Assembly: GCA_016840305.1 (NCBI GenBank)
Contig: JAEOSP010000003.1
Coordinates: forward strand, 1-19,355
Length of the DNA: 19,355 nucleotides
Origin: Candidatus Hodarchaeota archaeon
GTDB lineage: Archaea > Asgardarchaeota > Heimdallarchaeia > Hodarchaeales > Hodarchaeaceae
Reading direction: 5' to 3'
Part shown: piece by piece, positions 1-7,269 of the stretch
Layout: the number at the start of each line of letters is the position of its first letter
How positions within the stretch are numbered: the stretch's first letter is position 1
The notes under the pieces: model-generated
What the model was told of the DNA's origin: nothing
The model's database searches: none
Seen by the model: the letters and a program-made list of their open reading frames with translations, nothing else
Made by a program: the position numbers and the translations under genes

Positions 1-138
1 GGGGTCTTTTTTCTCTTGCCTTTGACGGGTAACTCGTCTAACGTAGTTACAAGTGAATCAGACCAATACACTATGGAAATATTTTTCTCATCACCTCACT
101 TTGAGGTAAATAGAAATGGAGGTTATTTAAGGTTATAA
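1..138 (+). pseudogene. Possible 3' remnant of a gene entering from the left edge
   Basis: Frame 1 is open from the first base to a TAA at 136-138, giving about 45 residues. A hydrophobic start (VFFLLPLTG) is followed by a polar Ser/Asn/Thr-rich stretch, resembling the end of a signal peptide and the beginning of a secreted protein. Beyond the stop the same frame holds only one more in-frame TAA (181) before a TGA at 238, so it may be a decayed reading frame. No domain is recognised. It could equally be a chance open frame or the genuine C-terminus of an upstream gene, so the call is weak. Confidence 0.25.
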
Positions 139-235
139 CAGAGACAGGTCGGTGAATACGAGATAAGAACCTTTGTCGGATAAAAATGAACATACCAAAG
201 CAATTGAGATTTATTATTTGAGTAAATTTTTATAC

Positions 236-252
236 TGAGAGAGAATATCTCA
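236..252. promoter_or_regulatory. Short inverted repeat upstream of the GTPase operon
   Basis: TGAGA (236-240) and TCTCA (248-252) form 5-bp inverted arms about 70 bp before the first gene. A nested GAGA/TCTC pair lies around ATA at 241-251. The position just upstream of a TATA-like box would suit a repressor or activator site. The arms are short and chance occurrence is possible. Confidence 0.2.
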
Positions 253-260
253 ATTACCCC

Positions 261-270
261 ATATTATAAT
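261..270 (+). promoter_or_regulatory. TATA-like box of the GTPase operon
   Basis: An A/T-only stretch (ATATTATAAT) lies 47-56 bp before the ATG at 317. With archaeal spacing, transcription would start near 290-295 and give a leader of about 25 nt that contains the Shine-Dalgarno site at 304-308. It is inferred from position and composition only. Confidence 0.4.
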
Positions 271-303
271 TTGGTAACACGAAAGGCACAAAAACAGAGT
301 AAT

Positions 304-308
304 AGGAG
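304..308 (+). promoter_or_regulatory. Shine-Dalgarno site for the 92-aa gene
   Basis: AGGAG sits 8 nt before the ATG at 317, which is good spacing and one of the clearest ribosome-binding sites in the window. It supports translation of the small protein that follows. Confidence 0.6.
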
Positions 309-316
309 ATACACTC

Positions 317-595
317 ATGGTTAGGCTTATTTTTAAAGATAGGAATTTTTCAGAGGGAAGAGAACAAACTGGTGATGCTGTACTGATATTAGATGAGGCA
401 ACATCAACTGGTAAACTCGAATATTCGAGCACCTCACTAATACTACGTAGAACTGCAAGACGTCAAGCTGAAAGTATATGCAAATCAGGTTTCCTGCTGA
501 GCAATGGTAAAAGAATAGGTATCGGATTTAAACTAGAATCAGATGAGGACAAGATCGAAGATCGCTTATTGCAAAAAGGATATGACTATCGTTAA
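317..595 (+). CDS. Small conserved-looking protein of unknown function, first gene of the GTPase operon
   Basis: This 92-residue protein has a well-placed Shine-Dalgarno site (304-308) and a TATA-like box, so it is probably genuine. I do not recognise the family. It is soluble, with no signal peptide or membrane segment. A beta-rich N-terminal half (RLIFKDRNF, DAVLILDE) is followed by an Arg-rich segment (LRRTARRQAE), then CKSGFLLSNGKRIGIGF and an acidic, charged tail. It lies 13 bp upstream of the small GTPase and on the same strand, and is probably co-transcribed with it. A role as a GTPase partner is conceivable from position alone. The frame does not resemble a roadblock/LC7 or longin domain, the usual small companions of archaeal GTPases. 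Confidence 0.7.
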   Translation: MVRLIFKDRNFSEGREQTGDAVLILDEATSTGKLEYSSTSLILRRTARRQAESICKSGFLLSNGKRIGIGFKLESDEDKIEDRLLQKGYDYR

Positions 596-608
596 ATTGG
601 CACATTCA

Positions 609-1145
609 ATGGAGAAAATTTCAGTCAAAATTGTTATTTGCGGAGACTATGCCGTAGGGAAGACAACATTTGTTTATTCCTTCCTTGATGAAGACAAAAG
701 TCTATTAGAAGGATATAAACCTACAATCGGAGTCGATATAGGACGTAAATCATTCATTATCGAACCGTATAATTTAATTTACCAATTATGGGATCTTTCA
801 GGACAACAGTCTTTTAAAACAGTGCGCAAGCAATTCTATAATAGAAGTGATGGTGCGATACTAGTCTTTGACGTCAGCAAACGAGAATCATTCGATAATC
901 TTAATACTTGGTTAACCGAAATGATAGAACAAACAGGTAAAATCCCGATTGTTCTGGTCGCGAATAAAATTGATCTTGATACGAGAAAAGTGTCTAATCA
1001 AGAAGCAAAAACTTTCGCAACAAAAATAGCAAAATTAACAGATTTAGATACACCATATATTGAGGCTTCAGCAATTAATAGGCATAACAACCTCGATCCG
1101 TTTATTACTCTAGGAAAAATTCTTCTGAACAATATTAAACAATGA
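609..1145 (+). CDS. Ras/Rab-like small GTPase
   Basis: A 178-residue protein carrying all five G motifs of the Ras superfamily: P-loop GDYAVGKT (12-19), switch I Thr39, WDLSGQ (61-66) with the catalytic Gln equivalent to Ras Gln61, NKID (119-122) for guanine specificity, and EASA (152-155). It should be an active GTP-binding switch. The C-terminus (ILLNNIKQ) has no prenylation cysteine, so stable membrane anchoring by lipid is not expected. I chose ATG 609 because it leaves a normal short lead into the first strand and clears the upstream gene. ATG 582 is possible, while ATG 543 would overlap the upstream gene by 53 bp. Its stop overlaps the phosphoesterase start by 4 bp. Expanded sets of such GTPases are typical of Asgard archaea. 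No GAP, GEF, longin or roadblock gene is adjacent. Confidence 0.93.
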   Translation: MEKISVKIVICGDYAVGKTTFVYSFLDEDKSLLEGYKPTIGVDIGRKSFIIEPYNLIYQLWDLSGQQSFKTVRKQFYNRSDGAILVFDVSKRESFDNLNTWLTEMIEQTGKIPIVLVANKIDLDTRKVSNQEAKTFATKIAKLTDLDTPYIEASAINRHNNLDPFITLGKILLNNIKQ

Positions 1146-2053
1146 AATTCAAGAAAAAGGTGATATCCTTTCGTATTTTAACATTAGCTGATATCCATGG
1201 CAATATAAGTGCATGTACCAGGTTAGTAACATTACTACAAGAAAAAGATATTGTAATTGATTTAATTATAATTGCAGGTGATTTACCTGCAACCACTTCG
1301 TTACCTGTAATAGCACAATACATGCTAACACATCCTTTGAAAGCTTTGTCAAAAAAAAGCTACACAAAATGGGTGTACAAAGGGAGAGGACGGAATTTAT
1401 TTGTTCGAAAGCAAATTGAGTCCGCAATAGCCGTTTTACATCTTTTAGAAAAATTAAAAGCTCCAATCGTTTATATCACTGGTAATGTTGATAGTAATGA
1501 GGTTTTAGAAGTTATTTCAAAATGGAAAAGTCATCAAATTCATTTTCTTGATTCAAATTCAGTAAATATCGATTTTCTTACAATTTGGGGGACAGGCGGT
1601 GCATTAGCGATCGATCAAACGCAAGCACCTATCAGTGATCATGAATTTACTGCAAAAGATTTCAATAAACGATGGCTACCTATTATCAACAGTTCTCTCA
1701 ATAAATTTGATATACTAGTTTCCCATGAACCACCTGCTTTTGAACTTTTTAGTGAGGGGCAATATCTAAAAGGTGGATCCAAATCGATCTCAGAGATTAT
1801 TGAGAAAAAGATGCCAAGATTAGTGATTTTTGGACATTATCATGAACTAGCCACTTTCAAACAAATATCTAATACTACTTATGTGAATCCTGGGCCTCTA
1901 GCCTCTTATCACTATGCTCTTATTGAGATTACAAGGGAATCTCTCAAAGTTTCACTTAATAAGCTACAACCATCGAAGTTAGATAGCACAAGAATTATTT
2001 ATCAGAACAGATCTCCGATAAACAACCTTCACAAAACACTTCGGTTCGTATAG
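1142..2053 (+). CDS. Calcineurin-like metallophosphoesterase
   Basis: This 303-residue protein shows the full metal-binding set of the calcineurin-like phosphoesterase fold: DIH (D17, H19), GD (D47), GNVD (114-117), SH (H195) and GHYH (231-234), followed by NPG (249-251). The residues for a two-metal site are therefore intact, and phosphomonoester or phosphodiester hydrolysis is expected. The overall pattern resembles the YfcE/MJ0936-like group, but the substrate cannot be read from sequence. A basic insert near residues 65-90 (KSYTKWVYKGRGR) precedes the GNVD motif. The start overlaps the GTPase stop as ATGA, which implies translational coupling and makes a functional link to nucleotide or GTPase signalling plausible. 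It is cytosolic, with no signal peptide or membrane helix. Confidence 0.9.
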   Translation: MKFKKKVISFRILTLADIHGNISACTRLVTLLQEKDIVIDLIIIAGDLPATTSLPVIAQYMLTHPLKALSKKSYTKWVYKGRGRNLFVRKQIESAIAVLHLLEKLKAPIVYITGNVDSNEVLEVISKWKSHQIHFLDSNSVNIDFLTIWGTGGALAIDQTQAPISDHEFTAKDFNKRWLPIINSSLNKFDILVSHEPPAFELFSEGQYLKGGSKSISEIIEKKMPRLVIFGHYHELATFKQISNTTYVNPGPLASYHYALIEITRESLKVSLNKLQPSKLDSTRIIYQNRSPINNLHKTLRFV

Positions 2054-2055
2054 TA

Positions 2056-3030
2056 GTGACTATCCAGCAAAACCCCCTTCAAGACTTTTTAGATATGTTA
2101 TTTCAAGATCTAGCGTTATTATTCTCCGATCCAATTCGTTTCTTTGACACATATTTTTTCAGTGCTCCAGGTTACAATCTGTATAATACAATTGTCTACT
2201 GTGCAGTTGGAATACTGGCTATTTTCTTGATAGGAAAGATCATTATTGCATTGAACTCTAGAGGGTTCAGTAAGTGGGGTAAAGACAAATATATCGAGAT
2301 CAAAATGGACGATGAATTCTTTGTAGCCATTCTTCCATATATCTTCATAGGTTCAACTCTAAGAGCTTTACAGGATATAGCAAAAGAAGGTTTGATAATA
2401 TCGCCCTACGAATTTTTAGCTGATCGAGTATTTGTTACGCCTGGAGTATATATTGTAACGATTCTTTTAACGATAACAGTTGGTATAACTTCTATCTTTA
2501 TGTCGCAAGAATATCTACAACAGAACCGATATTTCTCTAATTGGAGATACACCTTTGCAGCTTCAGGAATTGTATTAGAAGCGATTCTCACCATCCCATT
2601 TATTCCTCTCCTTTTAACAGCAGAAATAAACATTTTTGGTGGATTTTTCATTATATTAGGAACAGTTCTGTTTTCAATTATATTTAATTACTCAGCTGAT
2701 TTATATTCAAAACGATTCACTCCAGAAGCTCCAATCAGAAGAGAAGAAAAACTAGCTATGATAACCCAAATGTTCGATGCAATTAATACAGTAATTGCAG
2801 TAGAATTTTTCGCCTATCAAGAAAAGCACTATCTACCTGCAATTCTCTTCCAGTCACCCGCAGGAAGTTGGCCATTTTTGCTTGTTAAATTTGGTGTTGT
2901 AGCTCTCTTTCTTTGGGCTCTCCGTGGATTTGAGGATAGAAATATTGAACGCTGGTTACTCTGGGTAATTTTCTTACTAGGACTCGCCACAGGTACCCGT
3001 GATTTCCTACGGTTAGTAACAAACACTTGA
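2056..3030 (+). CDS. DUF63 family archaeal integral membrane protein
   Basis: A 324-residue protein starting with GTG 2 bp after the phosphoesterase stop, clearly in the same operon. Several hydrophobic helices are visible (about 44-66, 90-100, 131-149, 168-188, 193-212, 273-289 and 300-312). Signature segments match my memory of the archaeal DUF63 family: PYIFIGSTLRALQD near 94-107, QMFDAINT with a following YQEKH near 238-258, and a closing GTRDFLR near 313-319. The biochemical function of DUF63 proteins is, to my knowledge, not established. The conserved charged residues inside membrane segments argue for an enzymatic or transport role rather than a simple anchor. Its place behind a GTPase and a phosphoesterase is the only functional hint here. 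Confidence 0.85.
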   Translation: MTIQQNPLQDFLDMLFQDLALLFSDPIRFFDTYFFSAPGYNLYNTIVYCAVGILAIFLIGKIIIALNSRGFSKWGKDKYIEIKMDDEFFVAILPYIFIGSTLRALQDIAKEGLIISPYEFLADRVFVTPGVYIVTILLTITVGITSIFMSQEYLQQNRYFSNWRYTFAASGIVLEAILTIPFIPLLLTAEINIFGGFFIILGTVLFSIIFNYSADLYSKRFTPEAPIRREEKLAMITQMFDAINTVIAVEFFAYQEKHYLPAILFQSPAGSWPFLLVKFGVVALFLWALRGFEDRNIERWLLWVIFLLGLATGTRDFLRLVTNT

Positions 3031-3051
3031 AATTTGAGCTTTTGAGTTAAA

Positions 3052-3837
3052 TTATACTCTAACTGTAGTTTCTAATCTAATGCCCTTACGATCAATGGTC
3101 ATAGGAACTGAGATAGGTAATAGAATAGATTTCCAACTTTTTTGAACGGAGAAATTTATGGCTATCTTTCCTGCCCCTACGCGTCCAAAGCTTATATCAA
3201 AGACGAAGTCAGCGATATGAGATGCAAGTACCTCCATTGTTGGACCATGCAAATTCTTCACCATCAATATGAAATGTAGCCCAGTTCCAAGATCCCGAAC
3301 CACATACTTGAGGGTTTCCATTGCAATCGAGACACTTTCAATTGAATTACTTCTAATCAATGATGATATTGAGTGAATACATGTACATACATTATCATAC
3401 TTGGATATCTCAGGTATGAATCTTCGAGTGAAAAATCTTAGTGAGTCTTGAGCAAATCTATCTTCAACGTCAACAGATCCTGGGTCACGTTGTAATCCTA
3501 TGACTGCTCCTTCTGCTGCTACTCTCGATGAAAATGCATCCATAAACTTCCATTTTTCCCCAGCCATTACAAAAGGTTGGAGGTTGTAATTGTAAATATC
3601 CATTTCGTCTATTATTTCGTTAGGACGACCATCATAGCTTAAATATACTACCTTATCAGTAGCTCCTGTCTTCAAGATATTAAATAATATTTGTTGTACA
3701 AATATTTCGAATTTAGTGCCCGGTTCCCCGAGGACCAGAATGACACTTTTATTAGGAAGGCCAGGATTTTCTTCGCCTCCAAGGAAGAGATCTAAAGACT
3801 GTACACCTGTCCTTATTATCTTACGGTTTTGAATCAT
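3052..3837 (-). CDS. RecA/KaiC (RAD55-like) fold protein with degenerate Walker motifs
   Basis: This 261-residue protein begins like RAD55/KaiC-type ATPases (RTGVQSLDLFLGG, 9-21, then NKSVILVLGEPG). At the Walker A position it reads GEPGTKFE (37-44) instead of the usual GxxGxGKT/S, so the phosphate-binding Lys-Thr is Phe-Glu. At Walker B the expected hydrophobic-Asp-Ser reads CIHS (153-156), with His155 in place of Asp. Both substitutions point to a protein that does not hydrolyse ATP and perhaps does not bind it. The fold otherwise looks intact to the end, and the reading frame is clean, so it is a maintained pseudo-ATPase rather than a decaying gene. Similar inactive RecA-fold proteins act as regulators or structural partners, but the partner here is unknown. 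It is transcribed divergently from the hydrolase at 4068. Confidence 0.8.
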   Translation of the reverse strand: MIQNRKIIRTGVQSLDLFLGGEENPGLPNKSVILVLGEPGTKFEIFVQQILFNILKTGATDKVVYLSYDGRPNEIIDEMDIYNYNLQPFVMAGEKWKFMDAFSSRVAAEGAVIGLQRDPGSVDVEDRFAQDSLRFFTRRFIPEISKYDNVCTCIHSISSLIRSNSIESVSIAMETLKYVVRDLGTGLHFILMVKNLHGPTMEVLASHIADFVFDISFGRVGAGKIAINFSVQKSWKSILLPISVPMTIDRKGIRLETTVRV

Positions 3838-4067
3838 TTTAATCCCTTTTTGAATACTCTAGCACAAAACAGGAGAGAGGAATGTTTTATTACAGTTTTT
3901 CATGTTATGTGTTAAATTATAATAAATTTAAAAACTATTTAACTTTTTGTGATCTACAGTTAAACACTATTTTCTTCAGTAAATATTTTAAGCGCAGTTT
4001 TTCATCCTTGAACCTTAACGACATATTTATTAGAATCAACGAGAATACGTAATGAGAGCTATTAGAG
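3838..4067. promoter_or_regulatory. Divergent promoter region between two pseudoenzyme genes
   Basis: This 230-bp A/T-rich spacer separates the divergent starts at 3837 and 4068. It holds an exact 11-bp direct repeat (CAGTTTTTCAT at 3893-3903 and 3995-4005, 102 bp apart). A 7-bp inverted repeat, TTTAACT (3938-3944) with AGTTAAA (3958-3964), is joined by a further GTTAAA at 3911-3916. A/T blocks at about 3910-3940 could serve as TATA elements for either direction. These arrangements would fit shared control of both genes, but none has been tested and AT-rich sequence generates short repeats readily. Confidence 0.4.
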
Positions 4068-4904
4068 ATGCATGATGTAAATCCACTTGCTTTGCCCTTC
4101 GAATTTAAGGGGCCAAGCGACAGAGGGAAAATTGGATGTCTTCTTCTCCATTCATTCACGACCTCACCGAGTGAAGTAAGACCCTTAGGTATATATCTTC
4201 GGAATCTAGGATATTCAGGAATAGCTCCTTTATTACCAGGTCATGGCAGTGTTCCCGAAGATCTTGGTAATACTACTTGGCTAGATTGGTATTCAGTTGC
4301 TCGTGATAGCCTATTCTATCTGAAAGAATCATATGAAAATGTTTTTGTCATTGGTGTGGCGTTAGGATCAGTTTTAGCAACTATTCTAGGAGCATCTCAT
4401 CTTCGAGAAAATATTACGGGATTAATTCTAATTAGTCCAAGTCAACATGCACCGTCAACGCTCGTCAAAAATCTGTTACCGTTTGTAAAATACTTCAAAA
4501 AAGACTTTCCAATGGAACAAGAATCAGTAACGAGCGAATTACGCGATAAAGGTCAATTCTTTTATTCAAAACGACCCACAACAGCATTAATTGAAATGTA
4601 TCGTGTCATTGGTTTTACTAATCATAGACTAGCTAATATAAAACAACCAACTCTCGTGATAAACACCGAGACAGCTGATGGAGCAACAGATTTCATATTT
4701 GAGAAGTTGACAGACTGTGAAAAGAAAAAGGCTTATACAATGGTTACAACATCTCCCCGTTGGTATTTATTAAAAGAGGAGGCGAAACCAGCCTTCAAGG
4801 AGATAGATGGATTTATACAATCTGTCATGGACGGCAGTTTAAAAAGTTACATACCACCTACCGAATCCGTTTCGGAACAAAACGATAGAGGAACCCAGCA
4901 ATAG
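4068..4904 (+). CDS. Alpha/beta-hydrolase fold protein lacking catalytic Ser and His (likely pseudoenzyme)
   Basis: A 278-residue protein with clear carboxylesterase/monoacylglycerol-lipase-type landmarks: the oxyanion-region segment LLLHSFTTSP (25-34, usually HGFTGSP), LLPGHG (55-60), a cap region, and a TLVINTE strand (195-201). The nucleophile elbow reads GVALG (96-100), where the family has GxSxG, so Ala98 replaces the serine. The catalytic-histidine loop reads TTSPRW (227-232), where an SGH-type sequence is expected, so the His is missing. The acid position (near D204) is unclear. A single base change could revert Ala98, but loss of the His as well argues against a sequencing error. It probably binds a ligand or partner rather than hydrolysing esters. 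The tail (residues 255-278) is polar and overlaps the convergent oxidoreductase gene. Confidence 0.82.
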   Translation: MHDVNPLALPFEFKGPSDRGKIGCLLLHSFTTSPSEVRPLGIYLRNLGYSGIAPLLPGHGSVPEDLGNTTWLDWYSVARDSLFYLKESYENVFVIGVALGSVLATILGASHLRENITGLILISPSQHAPSTLVKNLLPFVKYFKKDFPMEQESVTSELRDKGQFFYSKRPTTALIEMYRVIGFTNHRLANIKQPTLVINTETADGATDFIFEKLTDCEKKKAYTMVTTSPRWYLLKEEAKPAFKEIDGFIQSVMDGSLKSYIPPTESVSEQNDRGTQQ

Positions 4905-6504
4905 GAAGTCCGAATTTTACAGACAAAGACCAGGAAATAATTGGAAAATATCGAGGTATTCGGGGACTTATTATTTTCCCAGGATTAAAGATATTGTTTG
5001 GGTCAATCTTCAATTTTGTTTGCTTTATATATTCTATTTGCTTTTTATTCTCTTTTTTGGGAAACATGCTTAGCCAAAGCCCTCCATTATTGTATGTGGT
5101 GCCTTCAACACTCCAAGCAAGCCTAATAACTTGAAACATTCTGAACCAACCAAATAAATAGGGTATAGAACCAATTATAGGAAAATTCCATCTACGCTGA
5201 TCAGCTGGGAACCACACCATAACCACTGAATATTTCTCTTGTGTGGATACTAATTCAAATGTAAAAGAGTCTGATCTGAACCATGAATTAAGCAATTTAA
5301 TAAATTTCAAAAGGTTTGTATTTGGTACCAATACCTCTGCTATGATTAGAGATGGTCCTTTTCGTTTCAAACGGAGGGTGTAAAATCTATCCTCCCATAG
5401 TTCTTGAGCACAGGAATCTGTCAAAACCTGGATAGACCTTTCTTTCAATAAATTTTTTATATCAAGAGACTTCCATTCAGCAGATTGATAACTAACTGCG
5501 ATAAGACCGTTTTTAGATCCACAAATATCAGATATTGACTGGTTATCCTTATTACTCATCCATTCAATATTTTTTTGATCAAGATAGCGCATAAAGTAGG
5601 GGGTATGACTCTGTAACTCGTTAAATATTACTAATCCATCGTCTAGGGTTTCAGGTGCAATAGCTAAGTGATGAACTGGTGTTATATTAATTATTTTTAG
5701 TTTTATTTTCCATACAATACCTAAACTGCCAAAATGTCCTGTTATTTTTGGAGTATTAATCATTTTAACATCTTCCCCTTGTGTACCTATTAAGGTTACC
5801 CCGATTACATTTTTAGAAATATCTCCAAATTTACTACTTCCAATCCCATATCCTCCTGAACTAAACCATCCTCCAACTGTTGAGGAGGGAGCTGATGATG
5901 GATAAACAGGTAAATCAAACCCTTTGAGTTTCAAATACTCTCTTAATCTTCGCCATGTGATTCCACTTTCCACTTCAACAGTTAAATTATCTGGATCAAA
6001 TTTGGAGATAGAATTCAATCGAAAAAGATTAAGAATTATACCATTTTTAATTGGAAGAACTCCACCATATCCACCTGTTCCAGTACCTCGTGGGATTATG
6101 GGAATGTCAAATTTTTCACATAATCGGATGATTCGACGAATTTCTGTATGTGAAATTGGTTGAACAACTGCTGTTGTGTTGAAATTAAAGAAAAAACGTG
6201 TAATTTTAGGAAGATCAGCAACATCCCGTGAATATAGCAAGCGTTCATACTTTTTACGAAATATCTTAATACCAGAGGATTGCAATTCGTCTAGTTGTGA
6301 ATTAATCAATATTCTTTCTTGTTTTAAACTGTTAATCTGCAATATCGTCGCAATAAATGTTACTAAAAAGATCAATAGCTCAATTAATAACAAAAATGAT
6401 CCATATTGTTGAAATAAGTTGAATAAAAGAAAAAAACTTGCGAGTATTAAACCGACTAAAGAAGCGAATACTATTCGAGCAATGATTGTATCGGAAGAGC
6501 GCAT
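4858..6504 (-). CDS. Membrane-anchored FAD-binding oxidoreductase (GlcD/DHCR24-like, FAD_binding_4)
   Basis: This 548-residue protein opens with two hydrophobic helices (about 6-30 and 36-57), then a vanillyl-alcohol-oxidase/PCMH-type FAD domain. The domain shows IIPRGTGTGGYGG (136-148), VEVESGITWRRLREYL (176-191), SSTVGGWFSSGGYGIGS (207-223) and GSLGIVWKI (259-267). The C-terminus carries the family's closing motif IDPNNIFNPGKI (500-511) and a last hydrophobic stretch. No histidine lies in the pyrophosphate loop, so FAD should be bound non-covalently. The N-terminal anchor followed by this domain recalls DHCR24 and some lactate/glycolate dehydrogenases. The substrate is not predictable. It likely sits on the membrane surface and passes electrons onward. 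The last 47 bp overlap the 3' end of the convergent hydrolase gene. Confidence 0.86.
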   Translation of the reverse strand: MRSSDTIIARIVFASLVGLILASFFLLFNLFQQYGSFLLLIELLIFLVTFIATILQINSLKQERILINSQLDELQSSGIKIFRKKYERLLYSRDVADLPKITRFFFNFNTTAVVQPISHTEIRRIIRLCEKFDIPIIPRGTGTGGYGGVLPIKNGIILNLFRLNSISKFDPDNLTVEVESGITWRRLREYLKLKGFDLPVYPSSAPSSTVGGWFSSGGYGIGSSKFGDISKNVIGVTLIGTQGEDVKMINTPKITGHFGSLGIVWKIKLKIINITPVHHLAIAPETLDDGLVIFNELQSHTPYFMRYLDQKNIEWMSNKDNQSISDICGSKNGLIAVSYQSAEWKSLDIKNLLKERSIQVLTDSCAQELWEDRFYTLRLKRKGPSLIIAEVLVPNTNLLKFIKLLNSWFRSDSFTFELVSTQEKYSVVMVWFPADQRRWNFPIIGSIPYLFGWFRMFQVIRLAWSVEGTTYNNGGLWLSMFPKKENKKQIEYIKQTKLKIDPNNIFNPGKIISPRIPRYFPIISWSLSVKFGLPIAGFLYRFVPKRIR

Positions 6505-6626
6505 TCTTAGATCAACAGTTCTTAATTCTTAAATGAAGAGATAAAAAACTTGTTGTAAATACTGATATATTCACATCACATAGATGAGCATTTAAGCAAT
6601 TGAAAAGGATATAAAGCTGAGCAGAA

Positions 6627-7268
6627 GTGATTAAATACAATTTAAAGTACATTATGTTTGACTTTGATGGAACACTAATAGATTCCATGCCTTTTCTTGA
6701 AAAAAATGCTATTACATTATTACACAAATATTACGCTTTTTCAGAAGAAGAAGCGCGCAATAAATATCGTGCAACTACTGGTTTACCATTTGTTCAGCAA
6801 ATGGAAATAATTGCACCGCAAAATAAGATCAATAGGTCCACTGTAGAAGAATTTGAAGGAATGAAACTAGATTTAATTTACGAACAACAACCATTTAGTG
6901 ATGCTTTAGATGTTTTAAGAACATTAAAAAAACAAAAATACTTACTTGGGATCTCTAGTGGTACAATTGAAACAATTATTACTACTTATTTAGAGAAGGT
7001 AAATTTTGGTCTTGTAAATGACATAATGGGGTGGCGTCCAGGCTTTGAAAAGGGAAAGGATCACTTTGACTACATTTTGAGTAAATATTCTTTAAAACCA
7101 GAACAAGTCTTATTTATCGGGGATTCTTTACATGATGCTAGAAGAGCAAGAGACAACAATATCTTATTCATTGGCCGCAAGGGTATGTTTCAAAAAGAGC
7201 ATTTTGAAACCATTATTCCTGGTTGTGTTGTTATTCAAGAATTAAGTCAAATCCTAAATAATCTGTAA
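6627..7268 (+). CDS. HAD-superfamily phosphatase (phosphoglycolate phosphatase-like)
   Basis: A 213-residue protein with a complete HAD catalytic set: motif I DFDGT (12-16, with nucleophile D12 and acid/base D14), motif II SSGT (110-113), motif III Lys near 142-144 in GFEKGKDHF, and motif IV GDSLHD (165-170). A helical cap lies between motifs I and II (about 20-95), as in subfamily I enzymes such as phosphoglycolate phosphatases and beta-phosphoglucomutases. The substrate is unknown. The GTG at 6627 is preferred over ATG 6654, because the latter would start two residues before the nucleophile and remove the first strand. It ends 1 bp before the AN1 gene, so the three genes to 8327 probably form one transcript. 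Confidence 0.88.
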   Translation: MIKYNLKYIMFDFDGTLIDSMPFLEKNAITLLHKYYAFSEEEARNKYRATTGLPFVQQMEIIAPQNKINRSTVEEFEGMKLDLIYEQQPFSDALDVLRTLKKQKYLLGISSGTIETIITTYLEKVNFGLVNDIMGWRPGFEKGKDHFDYILSKYSLKPEQVLFIGDSLHDARRARDNNILFIGRKGMFQKEHFETIIPGCVVIQELSQILNNL

Positions 7269-7269
7269 G

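Noticed and set aside
250..432. 60-residue minus-strand frame over the first operon gene
   Set aside because: It lies antisense to the promoter and coding start of a gene with better signals, and has no ribosome-binding site or known domain.
543..608. Longer N-terminus for the small GTPase
   Set aside because: The ATG at 543 overlaps the upstream gene by 53 bp and puts 22 extra residues before a normal GTPase start. ATG 582 cannot be excluded.
4341..4400. Sequencing error turning a hydrolase Ser codon into Ala
   Set aside because: One base change (TCG to GCG) could explain it, but the catalytic His is also absent and the frame is intact, so a true double loss is the simpler reading.
5924..6412. 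Two plus-strand frames within the FAD oxidoreductase
   Set aside because: Both are antisense to the FAD-binding domain and the N-terminal anchor, have no start signals, and give low-complexity translations.
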